Origin: Dyadobacter sp. UC 10
GTDB lineage: Bacteria > Bacteroidota > Bacteroidia > Cytophagales > Spirosomataceae
Direction: 5' to 3'
NCBI RefSeq assembly: GCF_008369915.1
Contig: NZ_VSRN01000001.1
Coordinates: 2,786,501 to 2,850,500 of the forward strand
Length of the DNA stretch: 64,000 nucleotides
The notes under the pieces: generated by a model
Databases searched by the model: none
What the model was told of the DNA's origin: nothing
The model's input: the letters and a program-made list of their open reading frames with translations, nothing else
Shown here: positions 17,327-26,556 of the stretch, piece after piece
Layout of the letters: each line of letters begins with the position of its first letter
Position numbering within the stretch: position 1 is the first letter of the stretch
Position numbers and translations under genes: made by a program

Positions 17327-17845
17327 ATGGGTAAAAACAGAAAACACAGTGCAGAGTTGAGGTTAGCGGTTGTAAAATCTTATTTAGGCGGAGGTGGTAT
17401 TAATGAATTGGCCAGACGCTTTGGGATTACTAGGTCCTGTATACAGAAATGGGTGGGACACTATAAACAAGGCGGCGGTTCAAGTCTTTTGCCGCAATAC
17501 GGGCGCGATTACACAATAGAATTTAAGCAACAAGTTGTGTTCGCTTATCAGAAACAGGGTTTATCTTTGAATGAGTGCTGCTTCAAATTTAAAATACCCA
17601 GTAAAAGTACTTTACATGTTTGGGTCCGGCAGTATGAGCAGTTTGGTATAGATGGTTTTAGCACGGCCCGTGGCAGGCCCAGGTCTATGAAAAACAAACC
17701 CAAGATCATAAAAACATACGGTCCATTGACCCGGTTAGAGCAGCTCGAAAACGAAAACCTGCGCCTGAGGGCAGAAAATGACTTGCTAAAAAAGTTGGAT
17801 GCCTTAATCCGCCAGAAGGAAGCTGCGCAAAAGAAAAAGCGTTGA
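17327..17845 (+). CDS. IS150-group transposase OrfA (helix-turn-helix subunit), copy 1
   Basis: Protein of 172 residues with two helix-turn-helix units: residues 5-55 (HSAELRLAVVKSYL...INELARRFGITRSCIQKWVGHY) and 65-115 (FKQQVVFAYQKQGLSLNECCFKFKIPSKSTLHVWVRQY). A leucine-zipper-like coiled coil near residues 135-160 (LTRLEQLENENLRLRAENDLL) follows. It binds the element ends. An A-rich run at 17829-17839, just before the stop, is a candidate slippery site for the -1 frameshift that makes the OrfAB transposase in this family. Confidence 0.95.
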   Translation: MGKNRKHSAELRLAVVKSYLGGGGINELARRFGITRSCIQKWVGHYKQGGGSSLLPQYGRDYTIEFKQQVVFAYQKQGLSLNECCFKFKIPSKSTLHVWVRQYEQFGIDGFSTARGRPRSMKNKPKIIKTYGPLTRLEQLENENLRLRAENDLLKKLDALIRQKEAAQKKKR

Positions 17846-18684
17846 CAATCCATGGGTTAAGGCAGAAATATCCGCTTGAATTGCTTTTGGAGCTCTTTGA
17901 AATACCCAGGAGCAATTTCTACTACCATATTAAAAATAGCGCTCAGGCCAGCAAGTATAAGGAGGCGAAAAAGCAGATCAGGCAAGTTTACGATCGGCAT
18001 AAGGGAAGGTTCGGCTACCGTCGCATCACAATGATGATCAGGAAGATGGGCAGCGAGCTCAACCATAAAACGGTCTTAAAGCTGATGAAGTCCATGGGCC
18101 TGAAATCGTTGATCCGTCTCAAAAGGTACCGCTCTTACAAAGGCCAGACAGGCAGGGTTGCGCCCAATATTCTCAACAGGGATTTTAAATCTGAAAAACC
18201 ATCACAGAAATGGGCGACGGATGTCTCCGAGTTCAGGGTGAAAGACAAAAAACTTTTTCTGTCTCCTATTATTGACCTGTTTAATGGAGAAATCATCAGT
18301 TACAACCTGTCCGAATCAGCTAATTTTAAGCAAGTAACACAAATGCTCGAAACGGCATTTAAAAAGATCAATAAGCCAGAAAATCTGGTACTGCATTCCG
18401 ACCAGGGCTGGCAATACCAAATGAGTAAATATCAAAAAATACTTGAATCGAAGGGTATTATCCAAAGCATGTCCAGAAAAGGCAACTGCCTGGACAATGC
18501 GATTATTGAAAACTTTTTTGGCACCATTAAATCAGAGTTGTTCTACCTGAACAAATACCAAAGCACCGACCAGCTGAAAGAAGACATCAAGGAATATATC
18601 GACTACTACAACAACGACAGGATCAGGCTTAATTTAAATGGAATGAGCCCGGCACAATACCGGGCTCATCACACTAATCGTTAA
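17842..18684 (+). CDS. IS150-group transposase OrfB (DDE catalytic domain), copy 1
   Basis: Frame of 280 residues beginning at TTG 17842, in the -1 frame relative to OrfA and overlapping its end by four bases, so it is probably expressed mainly as a fused OrfAB protein. An N-terminal HTH_21-type region (GLRQKYPLELLLELFEIPRSNFYYH) precedes the rve integrase core. Catalytic residues are D127 (WATDVSEF), D187 (LHSDQGWQYQ) and E223 (NAIIENFFGTIKSE), with 35 residues between the last two, i.e. DD35E. The protein appears intact. Confidence 0.95.
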   Translation: MTIHGLRQKYPLELLLELFEIPRSNFYYHIKNSAQASKYKEAKKQIRQVYDRHKGRFGYRRITMMIRKMGSELNHKTVLKLMKSMGLKSLIRLKRYRSYKGQTGRVAPNILNRDFKSEKPSQKWATDVSEFRVKDKKLFLSPIIDLFNGEIISYNLSESANFKQVTQMLETAFKKINKPENLVLHSDQGWQYQMSKYQKILESKGIIQSMSRKGNCLDNAIIENFFGTIKSELFYLNKYQSTDQLKEDIKEYIDYYNNDRIRLNLNGMSPAQYRAHHTNR

Positions 18685-18745
18685 ATTATAAAACGTCCAA
18701 CTTTTGGGGTTCAGTCCAATAGCTACGGTGCGTTTTTCAATATCT

Positions 18746-19990
18746 CTATTTTTCAGCGATAAGCTTGTCCATCAAGGTATTGAACTCGGTCACGAACTCG
18801 TCATAGTACTTGCCTGTTCCCGGGCCCGAAAAGCCGGTATGTATCTCGCGGACTTTTCCTTTTTTATCAACAAAAATGGTAGTGGGATAGGACATTACCT
18901 TATTGAGCATCGGAAGTGCTTTGGCCGTCGCCTCCTCAGAAGTCGTACCCGCAAGTACTACGGGGTAATTGATCTTGAAACGATCTACCATCTTGGTAAT
19001 CTTTGGATTAGCGATCTCCGGCTTGTCTGAACGTTCAAATGAAAGCCCGATGATTTCTACGCCTCGGTCTTTATTTTTATCATACCAGGGCGCGAGGAAG
19101 TTGGTTTCGTCCATACAATTCGGGCACCACGAGCCCATGATCTGAATGATGACCGGCTTGCCCGCAAACCGGGGATCCTGCAACGACCATTCTTTACCGG
19201 AAGGATCAGCGAATTTGAAATCGACGCGATCGGCGCCGGGCTTCATGAATGTGAGGCTATTCGCATCAGGCAGCTCTGCTTTCGGGTCGAGTGTTGCAGC
19301 CCACGTCCGTGAAGCTTTAAGCCCGGATTTCAGGGACCCGGTCATTTTTCCGTCACCAATAGCGGCTTTAAAAAGCTTTGCATTGGAACCGTCAAAAGTG
19401 GAAAGGAAAAGGCTGTCCCCGTTCACACTTCCTGTCAGATAACGATAATCGCCGGTAGTGGTCAGAAATGAACCTGTAACATCGGTTCCGGTTTGAGTGA
19501 GTACACCTACGGCCTGCGTACTGTCGCCCGTTTCTTCATTAATAAAAATCGTAGCCCACTTGCCGGTAACATTTTTTGCGCTTTTGGCTTCGCCTGGTTT
19601 GAAGAAAGTGTATTTCTCGCCAAACTTCGCCTCAAAAGGTAGTGACCCGGAAACTACGCCGTTTGCCAATCGGTAATAAACACCTTTTAAATGCTCATCC
19701 TCCGCTATTGCGACAATTTTGGCATCAAAAAGCTGCATCGTGATCACCAGCGAATCGTTTTCGAAATATGCGGTGTCCATGCTCAGCTTTTCGGCCCCGT
19801 TCAATGCATAAACGTTGTACGTTTTTCCATCGGGATTTTTCGAGATATCGAGCAGAAACGGAAGTTCCTGATTGTCACGGCTAAGCGTGGCGCGCCAGAT
19901 GCCATTTTTAAGATTGGCTTCGGAGGACGATTTGCAGCCGATCTGGAATAAAAAAAATAGCAGGGAAACTCCTGAAATGATCGCTCTCAT
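18746..19990 (-). CDS. TlpA-like thioredoxin-fold lipoprotein
   Basis: I start the gene at the ATG at 19990 (MRAIISGVSLLFFLFQIGC), which gives a type II-like signal peptide with a cysteine at residue 19; the frame itself is open for 21 further codons upstream. The mature protein has a long beta-rich N-terminal region (about residues 25-260) and a C-terminal AhpC/TSA-thioredoxin domain with the redox motif WCPNC, plus cis-proline segment MSYPTTIFVDKKGKV. It is expected to reduce disulfides or support cytochrome maturation in the periplasm. Its terminator is split by IS copy 1. Confidence 0.88.
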   Translation of the reverse strand: MRAIISGVSLLFFLFQIGCKSSSEANLKNGIWRATLSRDNQELPFLLDISKNPDGKTYNVYALNGAEKLSMDTAYFENDSLVITMQLFDAKIVAIAEDEHLKGVYYRLANGVVSGSLPFEAKFGEKYTFFKPGEAKSAKNVTGKWATIFINEETGDSTQAVGVLTQTGTDVTGSFLTTTGDYRYLTGSVNGDSLFLSTFDGSNAKLFKAAIGDGKMTGSLKSGLKASRTWAATLDPKAELPDANSLTFMKPGADRVDFKFADPSGKEWSLQDPRFAGKPVIIQIMGSWCPNCMDETNFLAPWYDKNKDRGVEIIGLSFERSDKPEIANPKITKMVDRFKINYPVVLAGTTSEEATAKALPMLNKVMSYPTTIFVDKKGKVREIHTGFSGPGTGKYYDEFVTEFNTLMDKLIAEK

Positions 19991-20073
19991 AAACAGTTTG
20001 TTATAATAGAAATATAAGTGTAGCAAGAAAATTAAATCCCATGCAGGTCGCAATTCCTACGCGCTAAAATTGC

Positions 20074-20081
20074 TAAGTTTG
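20074..20081 (+). promoter_or_regulatory. Candidate -7 element for the cell-wall cluster
   Basis: TAAGTTTG matches the Bacteroidota TAnnTTTG consensus and lies 50 bases before rsmH in the short divergent gap. A convincing TTG at -33 was not found, so support is partial. Confidence 0.3.
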
Positions 20082-20130
20082 TAACTGCCTCCCGGTAAAA
20101 ATTAGTTCCTAAAAATAGTCTCTTTTCACA

Positions 20131-21051
20131 ATGGATCAACAAAGTACCTATCACGAACCTGTCATGTTGCAGGAATGTCTTGAAGGATTACAAATCGATC
20201 CAACCGGTATTTACGTCGATGTCACATTTGGAGGCGGCGGACATTCCAAAGCGATATTGGAACGGCTGACAACCGGTCGGCTGCTCGTTTTCGACCAGGA
20301 TCCCGATGCCGCCCGGAATGCGGAAGCTTTGAAAGAAGACAAGCGATTTACATTCATAGCCGCCAATTTCAGGCATTTGAAAAGGTACCTGAAACTGCAC
20401 AAAGCAGAAAAAGTCAATGGTATCCTGGCCGATCTGGGCGTTTCTTCCCATCAGATCAATACCCCTGAAAGAGGATTTTCAACGAGATTCGAGGCGGACC
20501 TGGATATGCGGATGAACCCTGGCACCGACAAAACTGCTCGCGAAGTGTTGAATTCGAGATCGGCGCGGGAGCTGCAAAGGATATTAGGAATGTACGGCGA
20601 GGTAACCAATGCAAAAACTGCTGCTGAAGCGATTTTTTCTTCACGCCATAATACGCCCATTGAAACTGTCAATGATTTAAAAGGTATCCTGATGCGTTTT
20701 GCGCCCAAACATCGTGAAAACAAATATTTTGCCCAGGTTTTCCAGGCTTTGCGGATTGAGGTAAATGATGAATTACTGGTGCTGGAAGAATTTCTTTCGC
20801 AAGTGCCGGAAGTGCTCGCTCCTGGTGGAAGACTGGTAGTTATGTCTTACCATTCGCTGGAAGACAGGCTCGTCAAGAACTTTATCCAAAAAGGAAAATT
20901 TGACGGAGAGCTCGAAAAAGACTTCTACGGAAATGTATTAAAGCCACTCAACAGCGTTACCAGAAAGCCGGTAGAGGCGACCGAGGAAGAAGTGGCCAGA
21001 AATCCAAGAGCGAGGAGCGCGAAATTAAGAAGCGCAGAAAAGGAAGAGTAA
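20131..21051 (+). CDS. rsmH: 16S rRNA (cytosine-1402-N4)-methyltransferase RsmH
   Basis: SAM-dependent methyltransferase of 306 residues that methylates C1402 in the ribosomal P site. Marks are YHEPVMLQECLEGL at the start, the SAM-binding VDVTFGGGGHSKAIL, GILADLGVSSHQIN, ERGFSTRFEADLDMRMNP and the C-terminal VMSYHSLEDRLVKNF. It opens the dcw cluster here. The mraZ gene that usually precedes it is absent from the 140-base gap to the tlpA-like gene. Confidence 0.97.
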   Translation: MDQQSTYHEPVMLQECLEGLQIDPTGIYVDVTFGGGGHSKAILERLTTGRLLVFDQDPDAARNAEALKEDKRFTFIAANFRHLKRYLKLHKAEKVNGILADLGVSSHQINTPERGFSTRFEADLDMRMNPGTDKTAREVLNSRSARELQRILGMYGEVTNAKTAAEAIFSSRHNTPIETVNDLKGILMRFAPKHRENKYFAQVFQALRIEVNDELLVLEEFLSQVPEVLAPGGRLVVMSYHSLEDRLVKNFIQKGKFDGELEKDFYGNVLKPLNSVTRKPVEATEEEVARNPRARSAKLRSAEKEE

Positions 21052-21087
21052 ATAGTTGACTCAACGCATTATAACTGGAAATTGAGC

Positions 21088-21501
21088 ATGGCGGAAAATA
21101 AAAAAAAACCAAAACCGATACCCCCGAAACCGCCTAGACGCAAGCGGGAATATCATCTTTTTAACTGGCTGAACAAATTTTTACCGCTCGACCGGGTATT
21201 CGGTGAAAAAGCGCCGGGTCGTGAGGAGCGGCTGCCTGTCAAATACTTCTATTATTTTGGCTGGGTGGTGATTTTGCTGGTAGCCTATGAAAGGATCGGA
21301 TTTCAGTCTGAACAATATGTGCGGAACAGCATTAAGCTGAAAAAGGAAGTGGACGATCTGCGTGCCGAGTACCATTCCATTCATTCAGAATATCAGAAAA
21401 GTAAAAAGCAGTCTGTTATCATTGAAAAAGTGAGAGCAACGGGTCTGGAGGAAAACCTGACGCCACCGAAGAAGATCATTGTCAAAGCCGAGGAATATTG
21501 A
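21088..21501 (+). CDS. ftsL: FtsL-like cell division protein
   Basis: Bitopic protein of 137 residues: a basic, proline-rich cytoplasmic N-terminus, one membrane helix (YYFGWVVILLVAYERIGF, about residues 56-73) and a periplasmic coiled-coil segment (NSIKLKKEVDDLRAEYHSIHSEYQKSKK). The fold, size and position between rsmH and ftsI match FtsL, although sequence identity in this family is low. ATG 21088 (MAENKKK) is preferred over the TTG two codons upstream. It should bridge FtsI and the divisome. Confidence 0.75.
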   Translation: MAENKKKPKPIPPKPPRRKREYHLFNWLNKFLPLDRVFGEKAPGREERLPVKYFYYFGWVVILLVAYERIGFQSEQYVRNSIKLKKEVDDLRAEYHSIHSEYQKSKKQSVIIEKVRATGLEENLTPPKKIIVKAEEY

Positions 21502-21548
21502 TCTTAAGAGACTCAACAAATATTTAAAAGTAATTTTTTCTTCCCCGT

Positions 21549-23693
21549 ATGAAGAACGAAATTGAAAGTGGTCAAAACAATAAGAAAGCGCTGATTAACA
21601 GGGCCAGGACTGTTGGCTGGCTGTTATTCCTGCTCGCTGTGCTGGTATTCGTGAAACTGATCCGGGTGCAGTATTATGACGAATTCAAAGGCAAGACGTG
21701 GGCTGAATATTCAGCTAAAAACGACCTGAAACTGGATACGATCCCTGCTATGCGCGGGAATATTTATTCCAATGATAAAAGTCTGCTGGCGACTTCGCTG
21801 CCGTATTATTTTATCGGACTTGATACCAAAGTCGCTGACTCGACCTATTTCCACGAGCATATTGATGAACTATCGTCTTTATTGGCGAAGAGTTTCGGAG
21901 AAAATACGGCTGCCGGTTACAGGAGCAAGATCATGCGTTACCGGGTAAGTAAAACCAAACGTTACCTGCGACTGAAAAGCCGGGAGATCAGTTATCTGGA
22001 TCGGGAGAAAGTAAAAAAGTGGCCGTTTTTTGCCAAACATAAGAAAGGCGGAGGTGGAAAGTTCGAAACGATCTATAAGAGATATAAACCATATAGCCCG
22101 ATGGCCGACCGGACGATTGGCGGCATTGATCCTAAAACGGGGAAGGGGTACATTGGTCTGGAAGCTAGTTTTGATAAAATACTGGAGGGTAAATCGGGTA
22201 TCGGCTGGGTAGAATTGGTAGAGGGCGGCATGAAAATTCCGGTAGGCGATGCATTGAATGTGCAGCCGGAGGCGGGGCGCGATGTTTACACTACTTTGGA
22301 TATGAAAGTCCAGGATATGGCCGAGATCGCATTGCGGCGTAAGCTGAATGAAATGGATGCGGATTTTGGCTCGGTGGTGATCATGGAAGTAAAAACCGGT
22401 GAGATCAGGGCGATGGCCAATCTGACGAAACGTGGCGACCACAAGTATGAGGAAGTTTTCAATTACGCACTCGCAGGCAGTAACGATCCGGGATCAACCT
22501 TCAAGCTGGCCACCATGATGGCGATTCTGGAGGAAACAAATATGGACCCCGACAAGATCATGGTAAATACCGGAAACGGGGCAATGCGTTTTAGGAACAA
22601 TATCATCAGGGACGCGCACAGAGGAGGTTTTGGTACGATTACTGCTTCTCAGGTTTTAGAAAAATCATCTAACATCGGTATTGTCCAGCTTATGATGCGG
22701 TATTTTGCCAATAAGCCTGACCAATATCTCAAATACCTGAAACAGTTTCACCTCACTACGCCGACGGACATCCAAATGAAAGGTGAGAAACCGCCGCTGA
22801 TCCGTGACCGTACTTCCAAGCAATGGAGCAGTTATTCAATGTATTATATGGCGCACGGGTACGAAATGCAGATGACGCCTTTGCAAACGCTCGCATTGTA
22901 TAATGCTGTCGCAAATGACGGCTACTGGGTGCGGCCGATGATCGTGAAGGAGATACGGAATGCCGAGGAGCTGGAAGATAAAATGGAGCCCTACGTAGAA
23001 GAAAAGCCCATTTGTTCTCCTGAAACGATCCGGAAAGTGAAGAAAATGCTGGAAGGAGTTGTGAATAACGGTCTTGCCAAGCACATTAAAAGTGATCTGT
23101 ATAAAATCGCAGGAAAGACCGGAACTGCGCGGAAGCTGATTAATGGTATTTATACGGAAGGTAAAAACTATACTTCATTCGCAGGTTATTTTCCGGCCGA
23201 TAAGCCCAAATACAGCTGTATTGTCGTGATCGATAACCCGAAAAGTTCCGGAGCCGACTACACGAGGTACGCAGGAAGTGTCGCCGCGCCTGTTTTCAAA
23301 GAGGTTGCAGACAGGATTTACGCGTCGGAAGTAGGTATACAGAAGCCTGTAAGGGATTCGTTACCGGAAGATTCCAAAGCAGTAATGTGGGCGGGACGTA
23401 CGTCTGATCTGCAGGTGATCAGCAAAGAACTCAAATTGACCCCGGCGCCGGCAGATGCCGAGTATGCGGCCGCATCTCTCTACAAAAAAGGCAAAACGAA
23501 CTGGAAAAAAACGGACCTGGCTTCGAAGGATGTTCCGGATCTGGTAGGAATGGCTATGCGCGACGCTTTGTATTTGCTTGAAAACAAAGGATTTAAAGTA
23601 ACATTCAAAGGTTCTGGAAAAGTAGTGGAACAATCGCTGCCGCCGGGAGCTAACCAGAGCGGGGTCAAAACAATACTTTTAACTTTACAGTAA
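21549..23693 (+). CDS. ftsI: Peptidoglycan transpeptidase FtsI (PBP3) with PASTA domain
   Basis: Class B penicillin-binding protein of 714 residues. It has an N-terminal membrane anchor (TVGWLLFLLAVLVFVKLI, residues 19-36), a dimerisation domain, and a transpeptidase domain with active-site SxxK in PGSTFKLATM, SxN in KSSNIGIVQ and KTG in IAGKTGTARK. A single PASTA domain closes the protein (VPDLVGMAMRDALYLLENKGFKV...). It cross-links septal peptidoglycan with FtsW. The gene lies 47 bases after ftsL and 8 before murE. Confidence 0.95.
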   Translation: MKNEIESGQNNKKALINRARTVGWLLFLLAVLVFVKLIRVQYYDEFKGKTWAEYSAKNDLKLDTIPAMRGNIYSNDKSLLATSLPYYFIGLDTKVADSTYFHEHIDELSSLLAKSFGENTAAGYRSKIMRYRVSKTKRYLRLKSREISYLDREKVKKWPFFAKHKKGGGGKFETIYKRYKPYSPMADRTIGGIDPKTGKGYIGLEASFDKILEGKSGIGWVELVEGGMKIPVGDALNVQPEAGRDVYTTLDMKVQDMAEIALRRKLNEMDADFGSVVIMEVKTGEIRAMANLTKRGDHKYEEVFNYALAGSNDPGSTFKLATMMAILEETNMDPDKIMVNTGNGAMRFRNNIIRDAHRGGFGTITASQVLEKSSNIGIVQLMMRYFANKPDQYLKYLKQFHLTTPTDIQMKGEKPPLIRDRTSKQWSSYSMYYMAHGYEMQMTPLQTLALYNAVANDGYWVRPMIVKEIRNAEELEDKMEPYVEEKPICSPETIRKVKKMLEGVVNNGLAKHIKSDLYKIAGKTGTARKLINGIYTEGKNYTSFAGYFPADKPKYSCIVVIDNPKSSGADYTRYAGSVAAPVFKEVADRIYASEVGIQKPVRDSLPEDSKAVMWAGRTSDLQVISKELKLTPAPADAEYAAASLYKKGKTNWKKTDLASKDVPDLVGMAMRDALYLLENKGFKVTFKGSGKVVEQSLPPGANQSGVKTILLTLQ

Positions 23694-23701
23694 TTCCGTT
23701 A

Positions 23702-25183
23702 ATGGAAAGCAATCAGGAGAAAAAGCTAAATGCCCTTCTTTCCGAAGTAAAAGGTACCCGCATCACGGGTTCTGATGAAATCAACATCACAGGTATTGTC
23801 CTTGATTCCCGCAAAATCTTGCCAGGATGTTTGTTTGTCGCACTGAGAGGCACGCAAACGGACGGGCACCAGTATATAGGAAAAGCGACAGAGCTCGGTG
23901 CCGCTGCGATATTGTGCGAGGAACTGCCTGAACAATTAAACGACCAGGTTACTTATATCCAGGTTGACGATTCTGCTGCTGCAATGGGATTGATTGCCTC
24001 CGCATATTATGGTTATCCTTCCCGCCAAGTAAAGCTGGTAGGCGTTACGGGAACGAATGGTAAAACCTCGGTAGCGACGTTCCTTTTTCAGCTTTTCAGG
24101 GGTTTAGGCTATCGCTGCGGGCTGTTATCTACTGTTCAAAATCAAATTGAGGATGAAGTCATTCCCTCCACGCATACTACGCCTGACTCGGTTGCATTGA
24201 ATCACTTACTGGCTCAGATGGTGGCAAAAAATTGCAGCCACGTATTTATTGAAGTGAGCTCGCATTCGGTTGCGCAGCACAGGATCACAGGATTGCATTT
24301 TGCGGGAGGCATTTTCACGAATATCACCCACGATCACCTCGATTTTCACAAAACATTCGATAATTACATTGCAGCTAAAAAAGGCTTTTTCGATCAACTG
24401 CCTAAATCTGCATTTGCGCTTGTGAATATCGACGACCGCAGAGGCGCGGTAATGGTTCAGAATACCCGTGCCAAAGTGGAAACCTATTCGCTGCAAACGC
24501 TCGCAGCATTCAAGGGAAAGGTAATTTCCGACACGTTGGCCGGCATGCATATGGATGTAAATAACCAGGAAGTTTGGTTCAGGGTGATCGGACGGTTCAA
24601 TGCTTATAACCTCCTTTCTGTCTACGGCGCCGCAGTTTTATTGGGCGAAAAACCGGAGACTGTATTACTGGAATTGTCAAACCTCAAAAGTCCTCCTGGG
24701 CGTTTTGAGCAATTCCATTCTGCTGATCAGATTGTGGGGATAGTAGATTACGCGCATACCCCGGATGCACTGGAAAACGTACTGGAAACGATCGCGCATT
24801 TACGAAGTGGGAATGAGCAGGTAATCACGATCGTGGGCTGCGGCGGCAACAGGGATGCCGAAAAACGGCCTAAAATGGCGGCAATCGCGTGCAGGTTTAG
24901 TAACAGGGTTATTCTTACATCTGACAATCCAAGATTTGAAGATCCGCTGGATATTCTGGCACAAATGCAGAAAGGAGTTCCGCCGATCGATTTCAAAAAA
25001 ACTTCAACAATAGCCGACAGACGGGAGGCAATCTTTAATGCAGGGCTTTCGGCCAATCCCGGGGATATTATTCTGATCGCTGGGAAAGGACATGAGAATT
25101 ATCAGGACATCAAAGGAGTAAAACATCATTTCGATGATAAGGAAATTCTGCTAGAAGTGTTTGAAAAGAGACATTCCAATTAA
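23702..25183 (+). CDS. murE: UDP-MurNAc-tripeptide synthetase MurE (meso-diaminopimelate ligase)
   Basis: Mur ligase of 493 residues adding the third residue of the peptidoglycan stem peptide. The three-domain layout is clear: an N-terminal UDP-binding domain, central ATPase with GVTGTNGKTSVATFL, carbamylated-lysine region, and C-terminal domain with SDNPRFEDP. The DNPR motif is the known determinant for meso-diaminopimelate rather than lysine, so the organism should make A1-gamma peptidoglycan. It is translated from the dcw transcript directly after ftsI. Confidence 0.97.
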   Translation: MESNQEKKLNALLSEVKGTRITGSDEINITGIVLDSRKILPGCLFVALRGTQTDGHQYIGKATELGAAAILCEELPEQLNDQVTYIQVDDSAAAMGLIASAYYGYPSRQVKLVGVTGTNGKTSVATFLFQLFRGLGYRCGLLSTVQNQIEDEVIPSTHTTPDSVALNHLLAQMVAKNCSHVFIEVSSHSVAQHRITGLHFAGGIFTNITHDHLDFHKTFDNYIAAKKGFFDQLPKSAFALVNIDDRRGAVMVQNTRAKVETYSLQTLAAFKGKVISDTLAGMHMDVNNQEVWFRVIGRFNAYNLLSVYGAAVLLGEKPETVLLELSNLKSPPGRFEQFHSADQIVGIVDYAHTPDALENVLETIAHLRSGNEQVITIVGCGGNRDAEKRPKMAAIACRFSNRVILTSDNPRFEDPLDILAQMQKGVPPIDFKKTSTIADRREAIFNAGLSANPGDIILIAGKGHENYQDIKGVKHHFDDKEILLEVFEKRHSN

Positions 25184-25254
25184 AAAGCCAGTGGCTTTTT
25201 GCGTAGTCTCCGAAAAGAACCAATTTTGCAGCCGTCACCCCAATAAGTTTCTTC

Positions 25255-26469
25255 ATGCTCTATTACCTTTTTGATTATCTAGACAAAAACTTCAATATAC
25301 CGGGCGCCGGTGTATTCCAATACATTTCGTTCAGGGCGTTGGGAGCTACGGTCCTGTCGCTTTTCATTGCGGCAACGTACGGCAAGTCGATAATTAACTT
25401 CCTGAGAAAGAAGCAAATGGGTGAGTCTATCCGTGATCTTGGGTTGGCGGGTCAGATGGAGAAGGCAGGTACGCCTACAATGGGCGGATTCATTATACTT
25501 GCTTCGCTGCTTATTCCGGTTTTGCTTTTTGCCAAACTAAGTAATGTCTATATCGTTTTGCTCATCATAACTGCGCTCTGGACGGGCTTGATCGGTTTTG
25601 TTGATGATTATTTAAAAAAATTCAGGAACAATAAAGATGGATTGCACGGGCGGTTCAAGATCGTCGGACAGGTTGGACTTGGTGTGATCGTTGGTGTGAC
25701 ATTGTCTTTTAATGATAGTGTCAGGATCAGGGTGTATGATCAGCCTTTGCTAAGCTCTAATCTGGGTGAAGTTCAGCGTTATCGCGATATCGTACATCCA
25801 ACCATCACGACAATTCCTTTCTTTAAAAACAATGAATTTGATTACAAAACACTGCTTTTTGGCTGGTTACCAGAGGAATATACCTGGGTTATCTACACGA
25901 TCATCGCTATTTTTATCATTACAGCCGTTTCCAACGGAGCCAATATTACCGACGGAATTGACGGGCTGGCCGCTGGCGTTTCAGGCATTATCGCATTGAC
26001 GCTCGGGGTCTTGGCTTATCTCTCGGGAAATACAAAATTTTCGCAATACCTGAATATCATGTACATCCCTAACTCGGGTGAGCTCGTGATTTTCTGTGCC
26101 GCATTTATAGGGGCGTGCGTCGGGTTTCTCTGGTACAATGCATATCCTGCCCAGGTTTTTATGGGTGATACGGGAAGTTTAATGCTGGGAGGTGTGATAG
26201 CAGTTGTGGCACTTGCAATCCGTAAAGAATGGCTGATACCTATTATGTGCGGGATTTTTATTGCCGAAAACCTTTCGGTGATTATGCAAGTCAGCTATTT
26301 TAAATACACGAGAAGGAAATACGGAGAAGGGCGACGAATATTTCTGATGTCGCCGCTTCACCATCATTATCAGAAAAAAGGAATCCACGAGTCGAAAATC
26401 GTTACCAGGTTCTGGATCGTAGGAATTATCCTGGCTATTCTGACGCTGGCAACGTTGAAGCTGCGGTAA
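25255..26469 (+). CDS. mraY: Phospho-N-acetylmuramoyl-pentapeptide transferase MraY
   Basis: Ten-helix membrane enzyme of 404 residues that makes lipid I. Family marks are [11 protein letters not shown], the aspartate pair in [19 protein letters not shown], the [11 protein letters not shown] loop and [15 protein letters not shown]. It carries an insertion of about 40 residues after [13 protein letters not shown], common in Bacteroidota MraY proteins as I recall. It is the last dcw gene present. murD, ftsW, murG, murC, ftsQ, ftsA and ftsZ do not follow. Confidence 0.97.
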   Translation: MLYYLFDYLDKNFNIPGAGVFQYISFRALGATVLSLFIAATYGKSIINFLRKKQMGESIRDLGLAGQMEKAGTPTMGGFIILASLLIPVLLFAKLSNVYIVLLIITALWTGLIGFVDDYLKKFRNNKDGLHGRFKIVGQVGLGVIVGVTLSFNDSVRIRVYDQPLLSSNLGEVQRYRDIVHPTITTIPFFKNNEFDYKTLLFGWLPEEYTWVIYTIIAIFIITAVSNGANITDGIDGLAAGVSGIIALTLGVLAYLSGNTKFSQYLNIMYIPNSGELVIFCAAFIGACVGFLWYNAYPAQVFMGDTGSLMLGGVIAVVALAIRKEWLIPIMCGIFIAENLSVIMQVSYFKYTRRKYGEGRRIFLMSPLHHHYQKKGIHESKIVTRFWIVGIILAILTLATLKLR

Positions 26470-26478
26470 ACCGCCTTT

Positions 26479-26540
26479 TCACTAGCCGTCGGCTTAAGCT
26501 GGCGCACCTTTAGTCACTAGCCGTCGGCTTAAGCCGACGG
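26479..26540. repeat. Duplicated motif and perfect 20-base palindrome after mraY
   Basis: A 21-base segment (26479-26499, TCACTAGCCGTCGGCTTAAG plus C) is repeated at 26514-26534. At the second copy the sequence continues into a perfect palindrome at 26521-26540 (CCGTCGGCTT / AAGCCGACGG). It may act as a bidirectional terminator between mraY and the convergent DUF4136 gene, although the flanking T-run is weak. Confidence 0.75.
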
Positions 26541-26556
26541 TAATTGAATAATTTAA

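Larger units (their letters stand above)
17284..18718 (+). mobile_element. IS3 family, IS150-group insertion sequence, copy 1
   Basis: Complete element of 1435 bases with imperfect terminal inverted repeats beginning TG and ending CA: left TGCACTGCCCCCCAAAAG, right (reverse complement) TGGACTGAACCCCAAAAG. It encodes OrfA (172 residues) and OrfB (280 residues) in overlapping frames, as in IS150. The encoded proteins are identical to those of copy 2, implying recent transposition. The flanks aat/ata do not form a perfect 3-base duplication; only AT is shared. The flanking bases 17262-17283 and 18719-18737 are complementary arms (AAAAACGCACC.TAG and its partner) of one intrinsic terminator belonging to the tlpA-like gene, so the element sits in the terminator loop. 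Confidence 0.95.

Noticed and set aside
19991..20053. Upstream extension of the TlpA-like lipoprotein
   Set aside because: The extra 21 residues would bury the signal peptide; the ATG at 19990 gives a proper lipoprotein start.
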